64,000 bases of DNA, taken from Micromonospora echinospora (GTDB lineage: Bacteria; Actinomycetota; Actinomycetes; Mycobacteriales; Micromonosporaceae). The notes beneath the pieces were generated by a model, which saw only the letters and a list, made by a program, of their open reading frames with translations, had not been told where the DNA came from and made no database searches. The translations under genes and the position numbers were made by a program. This document shows positions 63,173 to 64,000 of the stretch, in pieces. The stretch's first letter is position 1, and the number at the start of each line of letters is the position of its first letter. The stretch covers positions 4,975,001 to 5,039,000 of the forward strand of contig NZ_LT607413.1 in the NCBI RefSeq assembly GCF_900091495.1, written 5' to 3'.

Positions 63173-63843
63173 CGGGGCTCCCGCATGTCGCGCAACACGG
63201 CGGCGAAGTCCCGGGTGGCCCGGAGGGTGCCCCGCACGGAGCCGGAGACCTTGGAACGGGTGCCGGCGGCGCGCGGGGCGTAGGTGACGTCGAGCTCACG
63301 AATGCGCCAGTCCGCCGCAGCGGCCCGGATCACCAGCTCGAGGGGGTAGCCGAAGGCCCGGTCGGTGACGCCGAGAGCGAGCAGCGCCTCCCGCCGGGCC
63401 ACCCGGATCGGGCTGAGGTCGCGCAGCGGCACGCCCCGCCGCCGCAGCAGCGTGGTGACCAGCGCCGTGCCCACCCGGGCGTGCCAGGGCCAGACCCCGA
63501 CACGGACCGGTCGGCGGCGGCCGACCGCCAGATCAGCCAGCCCGTCGGCGACCGGGGCCACCAGGGCGGGTAGCTCTCGGGGAGCGAAGGACCCGTCGGC
63601 GTCCAGCACGCAGACCAGCTCGGTGTCGGCAGCCTCGATGCCGGCGTGCACGGCCGCGCCGTACCCCCGCCGTGGTTCGTGTATCACCCGCGCGCCGTGC
63701 CGGGCGGCCACCTCGGGCGAGCCGTCGCGGGACCCGTTGTCCACGACGATCGCCCGATATCCGGGCGGCAGCGCGGTCAGCACAGCGGGCAGGGCGGCGG
63801 CCTCGTCCAGGCACGGCAGCACCACGTCGATCGGTGTCGGCAT
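63169..63843 (-). CDS. Family 2 glycosyltransferase
   Basis: A 224-aa protein; the ATG at 63843 is chosen because the GT2 fold begins directly (IDVVLPCLDEAAALPAVL); longer frames to 63996 add only unstructured sequence. The DxD-like metal site is VLDADGS (about 84-90). The sequence also has VVDNGSRDGS and RRGYGAAVHAGIEAA. It lacks membrane helices, so it is a cytosolic sugar transferase to a lipid or nucleotide acceptor. It is the first of three coupled minus-strand genes. Confidence 0.88.
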   Translation of the reverse strand: MPTPIDVVLPCLDEAAALPAVLTALPPGYRAIVVDNGSRDGSPEVAARHGARVIHEPRRGYGAAVHAGIEAADTELVCVLDADGSFAPRELPALVAPVADGLADLAVGRRRPVRVGVWPWHARVGTALVTTLLRRRGVPLRDLSPIRVARREALLALGVTDRAFGYPLELVIRAAAADWRIRELDVTYAPRAAGTRSKVSGSVRGTLRATRDFAAVLRDMREPR

Positions 63844-64000
63844 ACCGCCGACGCTAGGGCCGCCCAGGGCGGCCCGTGCCGGATTCGACCTCACGGAACG
63901 CCTACCGGACGGACACTTCTTACCGTCCTGTGACGTGCCGACGACTCGGCTGACGGGGCGCGGACGAAGACCGTACCGTCCGGTCGACATGAGCACCGGT
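63844..64000. other. Right-edge intergenic region with possible gene start
   Basis: A GC-rich palindrome (gggccgccc..gggcggccc, about 63856-63874) lies before the GT2 ATG on its transcript. An ATG at 63989 on the plus strand could begin a gene beyond the window (MSTG seen), but no ribosome site precedes it. Confidence 0.25.

Overview
The window is about 64 kb of very GC-rich DNA with G/C at nearly every third codon position. It has GTG and TTG starts, long chains of ATGA/GTGA stop-start overlaps, a Tat-exported protein and a QcrCAB/caa3 respiratory operon. This points to a filamentous actinomycete, most likely Micromonosporaceae (Micromonospora-like). The family placement is inferred from overall look and gene content, not from a marker gene. 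I see no rRNA, tRNA or CRISPR array and no intact mobile element.

Layout. (1) 1-5908, minus: three genes of a cluster that continues past the left edge: a LamG plus tail-fibre-like protein, a 72-aa protein and a 1212-aa protein of no recognised family. (2) 6284-9323, plus: a non-canonical Nramp-family transporter and a secreted M14 carboxypeptidase. (3) 9324-12190: a looser, less GC-rich stretch holding an orphan 26-aa peptide gene with an internal repeat, small membrane proteins, a probable gene fragment and a decayed IS5-type transposase; then an MFS exporter at 12296-13600. (4) 13837-26189: a LacI-family regulator divergent from an operon for a branched-chain-amino-acid-type ABC importer, a secreted LamG protein, a GSDH-type dehydrogenase, and three coupled genes (Gfo/Idh/MocA oxidoreductase, DUF993 TIM barrel, TIM-barrel isomerase). 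Matching LacI-type operator pairs lie before the importer and before the LamG gene, so this is probably one carbohydrate-uptake regulon. (5) 26173-29587: a DedA protein, a PAP2-kinase-UPF0104 fusion and a small membrane protein.

(6) 29546-42881 is a respiratory island. A minus-strand set ccmC-ccmE-ccmF-ccmG-ccmH (System I cytochrome c maturation, without ccmA/ccmB here) is divergent from a plus-strand operon ctaC(with a cytochrome c domain)-ctaD-ctaE-small membrane protein-ctaG-cytochrome c-qcrC-qcrA-qcrB. The left set probably attaches heme to the c-type cytochromes made by the right set. A pyruvate-oxidase-like ThDP enzyme and a short-chain dehydrogenase follow. (7) 45915-52346: a STAS anti-anti-sigma protein coupled to a giant hybrid sensor carrying kinase, receiver, PP2C phosphatase and RsbW-like modules, then a divergent CHASE3/HAMP histidine kinase. 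(8) 52420-61790: an unknown 254-aa protein, then two overlapping giant genes (1713 aa, and 1062 aa with a Tat signal) of uncertain family, β-rich in character. (9) 61854-63843, minus: glycosyltransferase 2, DUF2064 glycosyltransferase and methyltransferase, stop-start coupled.

The least explained parts are the two sets of very large proteins at both ends, the 26-aa peptide gene, and the System I/caa3/bc island with its odd proton-channel residues.
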